Positions 50,290-59,691 are shown, counted from the stretch's first letter. The stretch: 64,000 nucleotides of DNA from CAXPZW01 sp964221845 (GCA_964221845.1 CAXPZW010000009.1:67020-131019), one strand, 5' to 3'. Translations and numbers: made by a program. Notes: generated by a model not told the origin, from the sequence alone.

Positions 50290-52665
50290 TCATGAACCGC
50301 ACATTTCGCAGTCCGGTCCGTTTTCGATGCTACAAGCCATAACGGCTTCCTGCTCGGCGCGTTCCTCGGCGGTTTTGGCCACCTGGGTTGGTTCTTCCTT
50401 GTACTTTTTCTCGACGGTGAACTTGATGGCGTCGGTGGCCGCTTTGGTACGCAGATAGTACATACCGGTCTTGAGGCCTTTCTTCCATCCGTAAAAGTGC
50501 ATCGAGGTCAGCTTGCTGAAATCGGCGTTCTCCATGAACACGTTCAGCGATTGCGACTGGTCGATGAAAGCACCGCGGTCGGCGGCCATCTCCAGGATTG
50601 ACTTCTGCGAGATCTCCCAAGCGGTGCGGTACAGCTCCTTGAGGTTCTCGGGCACTTCGTCGATGTGCTGCACGCTGCCGTTGGCGGCGATCAGCTTGTT
50701 CTTCATTTCCTCGTTCCAGAGGCCGAGTTTGTTGAGGTCGCGCAGCAGGTGCTTGTTGACCACGATGAACTCGCCGCTCAGGGTACGGCGGGTGTAGATG
50801 TTCGAGGTGTAGGGCTCGAAGCACTCGTTGTTGCCCAAGATCTGTGCAGTCGATGCGGTTGGCATCGGTGCGAGCAGCAGCGAGTTGCGCAGGCCGTGCT
50901 CTTTGATCTCTTCTTTGAGCAGGTCCCACTCCCAGCGGTCCGATGGGGTCACGTTCCACATGTCGTGCTGCAGGATGCCCTCCGATGCTGGAGAACCTGG
51001 GAACGACTCGTAGTGCCCTTCTTCTTTTGCTTGGTCTTTCGACGCGGTGAGTGCGGCGTAGTAGATGGTCTCGAAGACCTCCTTGTTCAAGGTGCGGGCC
51101 TCCTCTGAGTCAAACGGATGACGCATCAGAATGAAGGTGTCCGCCAGGCCTTGCACACCGATTCCAATGGGACGGTGACGCATGTTGGAGTTGCGCGCCT
51201 CAGGAACAGGATAGTAGTTGCGGTCGATGATGCGGTTGAGGTTGACGGTCGCTTGGTACGACACCTCAAAGAGGCGGTCGTGGTCGAAGGTGCCGTCTTC
51301 CTTCACAAACTTGGGCAGCGCGATGCTGGCCAGGTTGCACACCGCTACCTCATCGGGAGAGGTGTACTCCATGATTTCGGTACACAGGTTCGAAGACTTG
51401 ATGGTACCGAGGTTCTTTTGGTTGCTCTTCTCGTTGGCAGCATCCTTGTACAGCATGTACGGGGTGCCGGTCTCGATTTGCGACTCGCAGATTTTGAACC
51501 AGAGCTCTTGGGCTTTGATGGTCCTGCGGCCGCGGCCTTCCTTCTCGTAACGTTCGTAGAGCTCTACGAACTCCTTGCCGTAGACATCCGAGAGGCCCGG
51601 GCATTCGTTCGGACACATCATGGTCCAATCTCCGTCTGCCTGGACACGCTCCATAAACAGATCTGGAATCCACATGGCGTAGAAAAGGTCGCGTGCACGT
51701 TGCTCTTCTTTACCGTGGTTCTTCTTGAGGTCGAGGAAGTCGAACACGTCGGCGTGCCAAGGCTCCATGTAGATGGCAAACGAACCCTTGCGCTTGCCGC
51801 CCCCTTGGTCTACGTAACGCGCAGTGTCGTTGAACACGCGCAGCATTGGAACGATGCCGTTTGACGTGCCGTTGGTGCCCTTGATGTAAGAGCCCTTCGC
51901 GCGGATGTTGTGGATGCTCAGACCGATACCGCCAGCGCTCTGCGAAATCTGCGAGCATTGCTTGAGGGTGTCGTAGATGCCCGGGATGCTGTCCTCCTTC
52001 ATGGTGAGCAGGAAGCACGAAGACATTTGCGGCTTAGGCGTACCTGCGTTGAACAGGGTCGGAGTCGCGTGGGTAAACCAGCCCTCGCTCATGGCGTTGT
52101 AGGTCTCTACGGCCTTGTCGATGTCCTCCTTGTGGATGCCGATGGCCACACGCATGTACATGTGTTGTGGACGCTCAGCCACCGCACCGTTGGTCTTCAG
52201 CAGGTACGAACGCTCCAGGGTCTTGAACCCGAAGAAGTCGAAGCTGAAGTCACGGTCGTAGATGATGGTTGAGTCGAGGGTTTCGGCGTGGTCCTGGATG
52301 ATCTGGGCCACGTCGTCTGCAATGAGGGACGCGCGCTCATTGGTTACCGGATCCACGTAGTTGTGGAGGTCCACCATGGTTTGCGAGAACGACTTCTTGG
52401 TGTTCTTGTGCAGGTTGCTCACCGCAATGCGCGATGCCAACGATGCATAATCCGGGTGGGTCACCGTGTTGGTGGCTGCAATCTCTGCGGCCAGGTTGTC
52501 CAATTCGGTGGTGGTTACCCCGTCGTACACCCCTTCGATCACCTTCATGGCAATCTTGGTGGGATCTACTGCTACGTTCAATCCGTAGCACAATTTCTTG
52601 ATGCGGGCGGTGATCTTGTCAAATTTCACTGCCTCTTTGCGACCGTCTCGTTTTAATACATACAT
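50290..52665 (-). CDS. nrdA: Ribonucleoside-diphosphate reductase, alpha (large) subunit, class Ia
   Basis: NrdA reduces ribonucleoside diphosphates to deoxy forms with a radical supplied by NrdB. The 791-residue product has the N-terminal ATP cone (MYVLKRDGRKEAVKFDKIT) that gives allosteric control, active-site cysteines in SSCFLLTM and in the NLCTEIMEY to AVCNLASIAL pair, the catalytic asparagine and glutamate region, and the C-terminal CEMC redox pair used for re-reduction by thioredoxin. The sequence type is close to eukaryotic R1, common in Bacteroidota. Its terminator is visible and its partner nrdB lies 164 bp upstream. Confidence 0.96.
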   Translation of the reverse strand: MYVLKRDGRKEAVKFDKITARIKKLCYGLNVAVDPTKIAMKVIEGVYDGVTTTELDNLAAEIAATNTVTHPDYASLASRIAVSNLHKNTKKSFSQTMVDLHNYVDPVTNERASLIADDVAQIIQDHAETLDSTIIYDRDFSFDFFGFKTLERSYLLKTNGAVAERPQHMYMRVAIGIHKEDIDKAVETYNAMSEGWFTHATPTLFNAGTPKPQMSSCFLLTMKEDSIPGIYDTLKQCSQISQSAGGIGLSIHNIRAKGSYIKGTNGTSNGIVPMLRVFNDTARYVDQGGGKRKGSFAIYMEPWHADVFDFLDLKKNHGKEEQRARDLFYAMWIPDLFMERVQADGDWTMMCPNECPGLSDVYGKEFVELYERYEKEGRGRRTIKAQELWFKICESQIETGTPYMLYKDAANEKSNQKNLGTIKSSNLCTEIMEYTSPDEVAVCNLASIALPKFVKEDGTFDHDRLFEVSYQATVNLNRIIDRNYYPVPEARNSNMRHRPIGIGVQGLADTFILMRHPFDSEEARTLNKEVFETIYYAALTASKDQAKEEGHYESFPGSPASEGILQHDMWNVTPSDRWEWDLLKEEIKEHGLRNSLLLAPMPTASTAQILGNNECFEPYTSNIYTRRTLSGEFIVVNKHLLRDLNKLGLWNEEMKNKLIAANGSVQHIDEVPENLKELYRTAWEISQKSILEMAADRGAFIDQSQSLNVFMENADFSKLTSMHFYGWKKGLKTGMYYLRTKAATDAIKFTVEKKYKEEPTQVAKTAEERAEQEAVMACSIENGPDCEMCGS

Positions 52666-52829
52666 GCCGTGTTCCTCCGGGTTTTAGTGTGGGTTATCTA
52701 GGTGCGTTCTTGTCAGAAAATGGCAGAGAGGGATTCCCTACCCGGCGCCGGTGAAAGCGCCGCAGCGTGTCGTCTGATAGAACGTGTTTAGGGTAAAATT
52801 GATGCTTGGGATTGCTCCCGCGCAAGTGC

Positions 52830-53846
52830 TTAAAAGTCTGCGTCCAGGTTGAAGGAGTGGTCCGCCGAGTTGTTGGCCACACCTGACTTCTGGTACTCTG
52901 CAACGCGCTTTTCAAAGAAGTTGGTCTTGCCTTGCAGCGAAATCATCTCCATGAAATCAAACGGGTTGGTCGCGTTGTAGATTTTCTCGTTGCCGAGTTC
53001 CACCAACAGGCGGTCGGCCACGAACTCGATGTACTGTTGCATCAGATCGGCGTTCATGCCAATCAGGCGCACGGGCAGTGCATCGGTTACAAATTCCTTC
53101 TCAATGGCTACCGCATCCTCGATGATCTCGCGGACTTGTTCTTTTGGTAGCTTGTTTTGAATGTGGTTGTTGTACAGCAAGCACGCAAAGTCACAGTGCA
53201 GGCCTTCGTCGCGTGAAATCAGCTCGTTGCTGAAGCTGAGTCCTGGCATCAGGCCACGCTTCTTGAGCCAAAAGATCGAGCAAAAGCTGCCTGAGAAGAA
53301 GATGCCTTCCACAGCTGCGAATGCAATGATGCGCTCAGCGAAAGAACCGTTCTCAATCCAACGCAGCGCCCATTCCGCCTTCTTCTTCACGCAATCGAGG
53401 GTCTCGATGGCTTTGAAGAGGTAGTTCTTTTCTGCTTTGTCCTTGATGTAGGTGTCGATCAACAGGGAGTAGGTCTCCGAGTGGATGTTCTCCATCATGA
53501 TCTGGAAGCCGTAGAAGAACTTGGCTTCGGTGTACTGCACTTCTGAGAGGAAGTTCTCCGCGAGGTTCTCGTTCACGATGCCGTCACTGGCCGCGAAGAA
53601 TGCGAGTACGTGTTTGATGAAGTGCTTCTCATCGTCGTTGAGCTTTTCGGCCCAATCGGTGAGGTCGGCAGCGAGGTCAATCTCCTCAGCGGTCCAGAAG
53701 CTGGCTTCCGATTTCTTGTAGAACTTCCAGATATCATCGTGCTCAATGGGAAACAGCACGAAGCGATCAGGGTTGTCCTGCAGGATGGGCTCGTTGGCCA
53801 CTTCGTTGACGAGAGTGTCAGTGCTTTTTGGAGATAGGTTATCCAT
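52830..53846 (-). CDS. nrdB: Ribonucleoside-diphosphate reductase, beta (small) subunit, class Ia
   Basis: NrdB holds the diiron-tyrosyl radical that starts ribonucleotide reduction. The 338-residue product is close to the eukaryotic R2 type: FAASDGIVNENLAENF, FFYGFQIMMENIHSETYSLLIDTYI (radical tyrosine region with iron ligands), VKKKAEWALRWI and SRDEGLHCDF. It ends NLDADF, an acidic-aromatic tail that docks on NrdA. It precedes nrdA in the same direction with a 164-bp gap. The 430 bp upstream, shared with the divergent glyS, probably hold its promoter, but I could not place a convincing one. Confidence 0.96.
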   Translation of the reverse strand: MDNLSPKSTDTLVNEVANEPILQDNPDRFVLFPIEHDDIWKFYKKSEASFWTAEEIDLAADLTDWAEKLNDDEKHFIKHVLAFFAASDGIVNENLAENFLSEVQYTEAKFFYGFQIMMENIHSETYSLLIDTYIKDKAEKNYLFKAIETLDCVKKKAEWALRWIENGSFAERIIAFAAVEGIFFSGSFCSIFWLKKRGLMPGLSFSNELISRDEGLHCDFACLLYNNHIQNKLPKEQVREIIEDAVAIEKEFVTDALPVRLIGMNADLMQQYIEFVADRLLVELGNEKIYNATNPFDFMEMISLQGKTNFFEKRVAEYQKSGVANNSADHSFNLDADF

Positions 53847-54274
53847 GCTCAGTCGGTTGTGACTCTGTGCAGATTTCTGCTTCGAAGCCTACTTCGTTGG
53901 TGATTCTTGGTGCTTGCACGAGGTGTCAAAACTGTCGTTTTCAGGCCGATGCGTCGGCGCAAACAGAGGTGACATGTGCCCAACAAAAATTGTCAATTTG
54001 AGCGCCGGAGGCAAACCAAAACAATTCACATTCCGACCGAGTTTTGAACACCGAATTCACCGTCCTCTCCACAGCCCGCGCCAACCGTTCGTTCCGGCGA
54101 TTTTGTGAATAGCATGGGGATAATTTGGGTGGGTTTTCAGTCGAATTCTTGGCACGATTTTAACGGTAAAGTGTTTCGCGCACACGTTTCCTTTATCCCA
54201 TCCTGCGCCCCTGCTGGTTTTCCTCCCTCCAGACCCCTGCGCGAAGCCAAGCGGTTCCCTACCTTTGCGCCGCT
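53847..54274. other. Intergenic region between divergent nrdB and glyS
   Basis: About 430 bp without a credible gene. TACCTTTG at 54260-54267, 7 bp before the glyS ATG, fits the TAnnTTTG box. No clear NrdR-type box was seen by eye. Confidence 0.5.
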
Positions 54275-55816
54275 ATGCAGGACGACAAGCTCAAAAAAGT
54301 CATCAGCCACGCCAAGGAATACGGATTCGTGTTCCCTTCGAGCGAGATCTACGACGGACTCAGCGCCGCGTACGACTACGGCCAAATGGGTGTTGAACTC
54401 AAGAACAACATCAAGCAATACTGGTGGGACTTCATGGTCAAGATGCACGAGAACATCGTGGGTCTGGACGCTTCCATCTTTATGCACCCCACCACTTGGA
54501 AAGCCTCTGGGCACGTGGACGCCTTCAACGATCCTTTGATCGACAACAAGGACTCCAAAAAGCGCTACCGCGCCGACGTACTCATCGAGGATCACGTGGC
54601 CAAGATCGAAGCCAAGATCAACAAGGACATTACCAAAGCCAAGAAGCGTTTTGGAGACGACTTTGATGAGGAGCAGTTCCGCAGCACCAACCCGAACGTT
54701 ACGCGTCGTCAAGCTCAAATTGACGACATCAACGGCCGCTTCAAAACCGCCATGGACGCCGACGATTTGGTGGCCGTGCGTGATTTGATTGTGGACCTGG
54801 AGATTGCCGATCCTGACACCGGCAGCAAGAACTGGACAGATGTGCGCCAGTTCAACCTCATGTTCAAAACCGAACTGGGTGCTGTATCCGGAGACGCAGG
54901 TGTGATTTACCTCCGTCCCGAAACCGCGCAGGGGATCTTCGTGAACTACCTCAACGTGCAAAAGACCGCACGCATGAAACTGCCGTTTGGCATCGCGCAA
55001 ATCGGCAAGGCGTTCCGCAACGAGATCATTGCGCGCCAGTTCATCTTCCGCATGCGTGAGTTTGAGCAAATGGAGATGCAATTCTTCATCAAGCCCGGCT
55101 CGCAAGGCGAGTGGTACGAGTACTGGAAAAACGCCCGCATCAACTGGCACAAGGCCTTGGGCCTGGGCGAGGACAACTACCGCTTCCACGACCACCTCAA
55201 GTTGGCGCACTACGCCGACGCAGCAGCCGACATCGAGTTCAACTTTCCTATGGGCTTCAAAGAGCTGGAGGGCATCCACTCGCGCACCGACTTTGATTTG
55301 GGGCAACACGAAGAATTCTCGGGCAAGAAGCTCCGCTACTTCCACCCCGAAACCAAGGAGAGCTTTGTGCCTTACGTGGTGGAAACCTCGATTGGCCTGG
55401 ACCGCATGTTCCTGGCCGTACTGAGCTCGGCCTTTAACGAAGAGAAGCTGGAGGACGGCTCTGAGCGTACGGTGCTGAACATTCCACCTGCACTGGCACC
55501 GGTGAAAGTGGCCATCCTGCCCCTGCTGAAGAAAGACGGCCTGCCAGACAAGGCCCGTGAAATCCTCCGCGATCTCCAATTCGAATTCAACTGCCAGTAC
55601 GAAGAAAAAGACGCCATCGGCCGACGCTACCGCCGTCAAGACGCCATCGGTACTCCGTACTGCATCACTGTTGATCACCAAACCCTCGAAGACAACACCG
55701 TGACCATCCGCGAACGCGACACCATGACCCAAGAACGGGTGAACGTGGCCGACGTAGCGGACATCGTACGCAAGCGCGTAAGCATGCGATCGCTGTTGCA
55801 AAACACGCAGTCATGA
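54275..55816 (+). CDS. glyS: Glycine--tRNA ligase (single-chain dimer type)
   Basis: The 513-residue class II synthetase is the alpha2, eukaryote/archaea-like form found in Bacteroidota, not the two-subunit form. It has the N-terminal motif GFVFPSSEIYDGLSAAYDYGQMGVELKNNIK, the motif 2 block QIGKAFRNEIIARQFIFRMREFEQMEMQFF, the motif 3 block VVETSIGLDRMFLAVL and a C-terminal anticodon domain (VKVAILPLLKKDGLP to VADIVRKR). The stop overlaps the pgk start by 4 bp (ATGA), so the two are translationally coupled. Confidence 0.97.
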   Translation: MQDDKLKKVISHAKEYGFVFPSSEIYDGLSAAYDYGQMGVELKNNIKQYWWDFMVKMHENIVGLDASIFMHPTTWKASGHVDAFNDPLIDNKDSKKRYRADVLIEDHVAKIEAKINKDITKAKKRFGDDFDEEQFRSTNPNVTRRQAQIDDINGRFKTAMDADDLVAVRDLIVDLEIADPDTGSKNWTDVRQFNLMFKTELGAVSGDAGVIYLRPETAQGIFVNYLNVQKTARMKLPFGIAQIGKAFRNEIIARQFIFRMREFEQMEMQFFIKPGSQGEWYEYWKNARINWHKALGLGEDNYRFHDHLKLAHYADAAADIEFNFPMGFKELEGIHSRTDFDLGQHEEFSGKKLRYFHPETKESFVPYVVETSIGLDRMFLAVLSSAFNEEKLEDGSERTVLNIPPALAPVKVAILPLLKKDGLPDKAREILRDLQFEFNCQYEEKDAIGRRYRRQDAIGTPYCITVDHQTLEDNTVTIRERDTMTQERVNVADVADIVRKRVSMRSLLQNTQS

Positions 55817-57003
55817 GCATTGCAACCACCGACTTCCAAGGCAAACGCGTTTTGGTACGCGTAGACTTCAACGTGCCCCTCAACGACCAGTTTGAGGTGA
55901 CCGACGACACCCGCATCCGCGCGGCATTGCCCACCATCCAACGCATTGTAGAAACCGGCGGCCGCGCCGTGTTGGTGAGCCACCTGGGCCGTCCCAAAAG
56001 CGGACCCGAGGACAAGTTCTCGATGCGCCACGTGGTGCCCACCCTCGAAGGACTCCTGGGCCGAAGCGTCAAACTCGCTCCCGCAGTGGTGGGCGATGAG
56101 GCCTTGGCCGTGAGCGGCAGCCTGCAAGACGGCGAGGTGTGCCTGCTTGAAAACGTGCGCTTCCACAAGGAAGAAACCGCCGGTGATGAATTCTTCGCCG
56201 GTCAACTCGCCGAGCACGGCGACGTATACGTAAACGACGCCTTTGGCACCGCGCACCGCGAGCACGCTTCTACGGCGGTGGTGGCCCGCTTCTTCCCCCA
56301 TGCGAAGATGTTTGGCACCATCATGGAAAGCGAGATCAAGAACATTGACAAGGTGCTTCACGGCGCCGACAGGCCTGTGACCGCCATCATCGGCGGCGCG
56401 AAAGTTTCCAGCAAACTCACCATCATCGAAAAGCTGCTGGACGCAGTGGACAACCTGTTCATTGGTGGTGGTATGGCCTACACGTTCATCAAAGCCGCAG
56501 GCGGATCCATCGGTACCAGCTTGGTGGAAGACGACCTGCTGGACACCGCCCGCGAAGTGGCAGCCAAAGCCGAAGCTGCAGGCGTACGGTTGATACTTCC
56601 TACCGACGCCATGTGTGCAGACGACTTTTCCAACGATGCCAACCGCGCCGTACACGCCATCGACGCCATTCCTGACAACTGGATGGGCTTGGACTCCGGA
56701 CCGCAATCGATCGAAACCGTAAAAGGCCTGATTGCCGAAAGCCGTACCATTTTGTGGAACGGTCCACTCGGGGTGTTTGAGATGTCCAATTTTGCCACCG
56801 GTACCGCCACGGTTGCGCAAACCTTGGCCAAAGCCACCGCAGACAACGGCACCTTCACCCTGATTGGCGGTGGCGACTCTGTGGCGGCCATCAACCAATT
56901 CAACCTGGCCGACAAGGTGAGCTACGTCTCTACCGGCGGCGGCGCCATGCTGGAATACCTGGAGGGCAAAGCACTCCCAGGCATTGCAGCCATCCGAGGC
57001 TAA
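55813..57003 (+). CDS. pgk: Phosphoglycerate kinase
   Basis: The 396-residue glycolytic enzyme exchanges phosphate between 1,3-bisphosphoglycerate and ADP. It has KRVLVRVDFNVPL, LVSHLGRPK, LLENVRFHKEE, NDAFGTAHREHAST, the hinge region AIIGGAKVSSKL, and the nucleotide-binding GPLGVFE and TLIGGGDSVAAI. Start overlaps the glyS stop. It ends overlapping by 4 bp with the convergent lrp-type gene. Coupling of glyS with pgk is a local arrangement and does not imply a joint function. Confidence 0.97.
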   Translation: MSIATTDFQGKRVLVRVDFNVPLNDQFEVTDDTRIRAALPTIQRIVETGGRAVLVSHLGRPKSGPEDKFSMRHVVPTLEGLLGRSVKLAPAVVGDEALAVSGSLQDGEVCLLENVRFHKEETAGDEFFAGQLAEHGDVYVNDAFGTAHREHASTAVVARFFPHAKMFGTIMESEIKNIDKVLHGADRPVTAIIGGAKVSSKLTIIEKLLDAVDNLFIGGGMAYTFIKAAGGSIGTSLVEDDLLDTAREVAAKAEAAGVRLILPTDAMCADDFSNDANRAVHAIDAIPDNWMGLDSGPQSIETVKGLIAESRTILWNGPLGVFEMSNFATGTATVAQTLAKATADNGTFTLIGGGDSVAAINQFNLADKVSYVSTGGGAMLEYLEGKALPGIAAIRG

Positions 57004-57467
57004 ACCGGCGAAACGGGCGCGGGCGGAGCATCCACCACGTCACGCATCACAAACATGCTTTCCACCTTACCGATGTTTTTGAGGGCCGCGAGGCGCTTAG
57101 AAATAAAGGTGTGGTACCCAGCCATGTCCACCACTTGCACCTCGAGCAAGTAGTCAAAGGCACCTGCAATGTGGAAGCACGAGCGCACCTCCCGGAAGTT
57201 GGCAATCGCCGCTTCAAATTCTTCCAAGAACCCGGCTGCGTGCTGCTGCAACGATACGTTGCAAAACGCCCGAATCTCCAACCCCAGCTTGCTGCGGTCC
57301 AACCGAGCGCAGTAGCCTTTGATGACCCCGTCGCGCTCCAGCCGTTTGACCCGATGAAACACGGCAGATCGGCTCAGTCCCGTCAGGTCACAGAGCGATT
57401 GGGTGGAAGCGCGGCCATCTTCGCTGAGGGCATCCAGTAGGCGCAGGTCAAGAGCATCGAGTTGCAT
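57000..57467 (-). CDS. Lrp/AsnC family transcriptional regulator
   Basis: The 155-residue product has the N-terminal helix-turn-helix at about 20-45 (TQSLCDLTGLSRSAVFHRVKRLERDG) and a C-terminal RAM ligand-binding domain (IRAFCNVSLQQHAAGF, REVRSCFHIAGAFDYLLEVQVVDMAGYHTFI). Lrp/AsnC proteins sense amino acids and act as octamers or dimers. It is divergent from a trans-sulfuration-type PLP enzyme gene, with a 146-bp A/T-rich gap. By analogy with mdeR-mdeA, it is likely to control that gene in response to a sulfur amino acid. Confidence 0.93.
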   Translation of the reverse strand: MQLDALDLRLLDALSEDGRASTQSLCDLTGLSRSAVFHRVKRLERDGVIKGYCARLDRSKLGLEIRAFCNVSLQQHAAGFLEEFEAAIANFREVRSCFHIAGAFDYLLEVQVVDMAGYHTFISKRLAALKNIGKVESMFVMRDVVDAPPAPVSPV

Positions 57468-57613
57468 GGCACAAGTGTTTCGTAGGTACGCGATTCTTGA
57501 GCATTATACAAATATTTTCTATCTATTTCACATCATAATCAACACATTCGTATTGCGTCTATAGCTATCAAAGACACATCTGGTGATATTTGGAGAGACC
57601 CAAACGTATTGTT
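57468..57613. promoter_or_regulatory. A/T-rich divergent control region between the Lrp-type regulator and the PLP enzyme
   Basis: This 146-bp stretch is clearly more A/T-rich than the flanking genes. It contains GATATTTG at about 57584-57591, a weak -7-like box. Lrp-type sites are expected here but cannot be placed by eye. Confidence 0.45.
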
Positions 57614-58894
57614 GTGAAGCATTTTGAGACCCGTGCTGTCCACGCCGGACACCACACCCAAGACGCCCAAGGCGCTGTCAAACCTGCGCTGCACCGCGCA
57701 TCTACCTTTGCCTTCCCCTCTGCCGAAAACGGCGCTGCCCACATGGAAGCCGCCTACGGCGTACCAGGCGTGACTGCTCCCGACTCCGGCTACATCTATA
57801 GCCGGTTGCACAATCCTACGATTGCTGCTGCCGAAACCCGCTTGGCCGCCTTGGACCAAGCCGACAGCTCTGCGCTCTTTGCCAGCGGTATGGCCGCCAT
57901 CAGCACTGCTTTGCTTGCAGGAGCAGGTCCCGAACGCCCGGTTTGGTATGCCAACCCTGTGTATGGCGGCACCGAACATTTCGTGCGTGAGATTCTGCCC
58001 ACTTGGGGCATTGGTACACGCGCGCTTGCTTCACTGGATCAACTTGAAGCCTTGCACACCTCTACCGGAGAACTGCCCGGCATCGTTTACCTCGAGACCC
58101 CGGCAAACCCCACGATGCAATTGCACCGCATTGCCACAGCGGTAGACTTTGCGCGCAAACACAGCACGGCTGAACACCCCATTTATGTCTATATAGACAA
58201 CACCTACTTGGGACCGGTCATGCAACGTCCACTGGAATGCGGTGCAGACCTGGTGCTGTACTCGGCCACCAAATACCTCGGCGGCCACAGTGATTTGGTG
58301 GCCGGTGCGGTCTCCGGCAAGCAGGCAGTGGTGGACGCTGTGCGCAGCTACCGCCATTTCTTGGGCGGCACCATCACACCGGACAGCGCGTGGATGTTGA
58401 TGCGCTCGATGGAAACCTTACACCTGCGCACCGAACGCCAAGCACAAAACACCGAAGCGGTTGCGGCCTTCTTACGCCAGCATCCTGCTGTCCAACAGCT
58501 CCACTCCGCCCTGACCCAAGACCTCTTGCCCGAAGCGGAGGCCATTGCCCAAGCCCAAATGCACGGACGCGGTTCCATGCTGGCCTTCACGGTAGCCGGC
58601 GGTAGAAACGAGGCATTTGCAGTATTGAATGCCCTGCGCGTTTTTACCTTGGCGGTATCCTTGGGCTCCACAGAATCCCTGGCCGAACACCCCGCAAGCA
58701 TGACCCACGCGGGCGTACCTGGCCACGAAAAGGAGCTGTACGGCATCCACGAAAACCTCATCCGCCTTAGCATTGGGGTGGAACACGTCGAAGACCTGAT
58801 CGACGACCTCCGACAAGCGCTTGCCTCGTTGCCGGCAGCCGATCCGTTTGAGCCTACAAGCGTACCTGCATTGAGCGGCATGGGCAAGAACTAG
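57614..58894 (+). CDS. Trans-sulfuration-type PLP-dependent enzyme (Cys/Met metabolism family)
   Basis: The product of about 426 residues belongs to the cystathionine gamma-synthase/lyase and methionine gamma-lyase family. It has SGYIYSRLHNPT (phosphate-binding Tyr and Arg), ASGMAAIST, the DNTYLGPVMQ strand and the Schiff-base lysine in YSATKYLGGHSD (about 220). The position where methionine gamma-lyase usually has cysteine is glycine here (VYGGTEH), which speaks against the textbook lyase. GTG at 57614 gives the family-like start (KHFETRAVHAG); TTG at 57590 adds eight residues. The reaction is not settled. The divergent Lrp-type gene suggests amino-acid catabolism. Confidence 0.85.
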   Translation: MKHFETRAVHAGHHTQDAQGAVKPALHRASTFAFPSAENGAAHMEAAYGVPGVTAPDSGYIYSRLHNPTIAAAETRLAALDQADSSALFASGMAAISTALLAGAGPERPVWYANPVYGGTEHFVREILPTWGIGTRALASLDQLEALHTSTGELPGIVYLETPANPTMQLHRIATAVDFARKHSTAEHPIYVYIDNTYLGPVMQRPLECGADLVLYSATKYLGGHSDLVAGAVSGKQAVVDAVRSYRHFLGGTITPDSAWMLMRSMETLHLRTERQAQNTEAVAAFLRQHPAVQQLHSALTQDLLPEAEAIAQAQMHGRGSMLAFTVAGGRNEAFAVLNALRVFTLAVSLGSTESLAEHPASMTHAGVPGHEKELYGIHENLIRLSIGVEHVEDLIDDLRQALASLPAADPFEPTSVPALSGMGKN

Positions 58895-58912
58895 TTGTTG
58901 TACCTTCAGGAC

Positions 58913-59383
58913 ATGAAGCCTCTGGCCCTGTTCGCCGCCCTGTGCGTAACGGCATCTACCCTCGCACAAACCTTTGTGTATGAAGGTGACCGCATGGTGT
59001 ACCACGATATGGTGGCCAACGTCACCAACGGTTACATCTGCCCCGGACCCAACTACAGCTGGCCCGATGCCATCCTGACGGTACGCGCCGGAAAAATCTT
59101 CCAAGGCTACAGCAGCTCAGACATGGACCTGCTTTACACCTTTAAAGAAGGCACCTTGGTGGCGGGCGACAGCGACTTCTCCGACGACATCATTTACACC
59201 TGGAAAAACGGCGCCATCTACCGCGGTGACAGCGCCATGATGATGGACCAACTCTACACCTACCAAAACGGCAAGGTGTACAAAGGCACCACCACACTCC
59301 CCTTTGATGTGGTGCTCACCCTATCAGGCAATCCGACCCCTGCAGAGGTGTTTGGAATCTTGCTCGCCCTAGAATTTCTCTGA
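58913..59383 (+). CDS. Small exported protein with short tandem repeats
   Basis: I do not recognise this family. The 156-residue product has a signal peptide (MKPLALFAALCVTASTLAQ). The mature part repeats a unit of about 22-24 residues three to four times: DLLYTFKEGTLVAGDS, DIIYTWKNGAIYRGDS, DQLYTYQNGKVYKGTT, and a weaker DVVLTLSGNP end. The pattern (hydrophobic-Y-T-x3-G-x2-hydrophobic-x2-G) suggests short beta hairpins stacked like MORN or a beta-solenoid. The methionine at 58913 is set by the signal peptide. A TACCTTCA box lies about 10 bp upstream. Confidence 0.7.
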   Translation: MKPLALFAALCVTASTLAQTFVYEGDRMVYHDMVANVTNGYICPGPNYSWPDAILTVRAGKIFQGYSSSDMDLLYTFKEGTLVAGDSDFSDDIIYTWKNGAIYRGDSAMMMDQLYTYQNGKVYKGTTTLPFDVVLTLSGNPTPAEVFGILLALEFL

Positions 59384-59598
59384 TTTAGCGAGGAAATATT
59401 CATTTTCGTAGAATATTTTTTCGCACAGACCAAGACGCTGATTCTCAGCTTCTTACGCAGTTTTTCGCGCACTCTTTTTCGATGTATTTACCATTTTCTT
59501 CGACGAATTCGAAACCAAGTACGTTCAGTATGCGTTTAACCAAGTGTAAGTTCTCATGTAGAGATATTAGATAGTTTAATTGTTTTCATTTACCATTC
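59384..59598. other. A/T-rich gene-free stretch
   Basis: About 215 bp, distinctly A/T-rich with several T runs, no plausible gene, ending in a strong terminator. It could be a long 3' UTR or carry a small RNA. Confidence 0.45.
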
Positions 59599-59632
59599 AA
59601 GGCCGGTCCAACGGGACGGCCTTTGGTCTTTT
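59599..59632 (+). terminator. Rho-independent terminator
   Basis: AAGGCCGGTCC and GGGACGGCCTT form a long stem with an AAC loop (one bulge), followed by TGGTCTTTTC. It closes the A/T-rich stretch. Confidence 0.75.
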
Positions 59633-59683
59633 CTACCCCCAAGGTTTCACGTTTCTTGCGAGAACTTCGGGATGAACAACCAC

Positions 59684-59691
59684 TATCTTCG
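59684..59691 (+). promoter_or_regulatory. -7 box candidate for the thioredoxin-like gene
   Basis: TATCTTCG matches TAnnTTTG at all but one fixed position and lies 29 bp before the ATG at 59721. Confidence 0.45.

Noticed and set aside
54137..55801. 554-codon open frame antisense to glyS
   Set aside because: It mirrors glyS codon structure in high-GC sequence, lacks any recognisable domain, and glyS is certain.
57468..57613. SAM or other sulfur-related riboswitch ahead of the PLP enzyme gene
   Set aside because: The A/T-rich gap is short and shows no recognisable riboswitch core.
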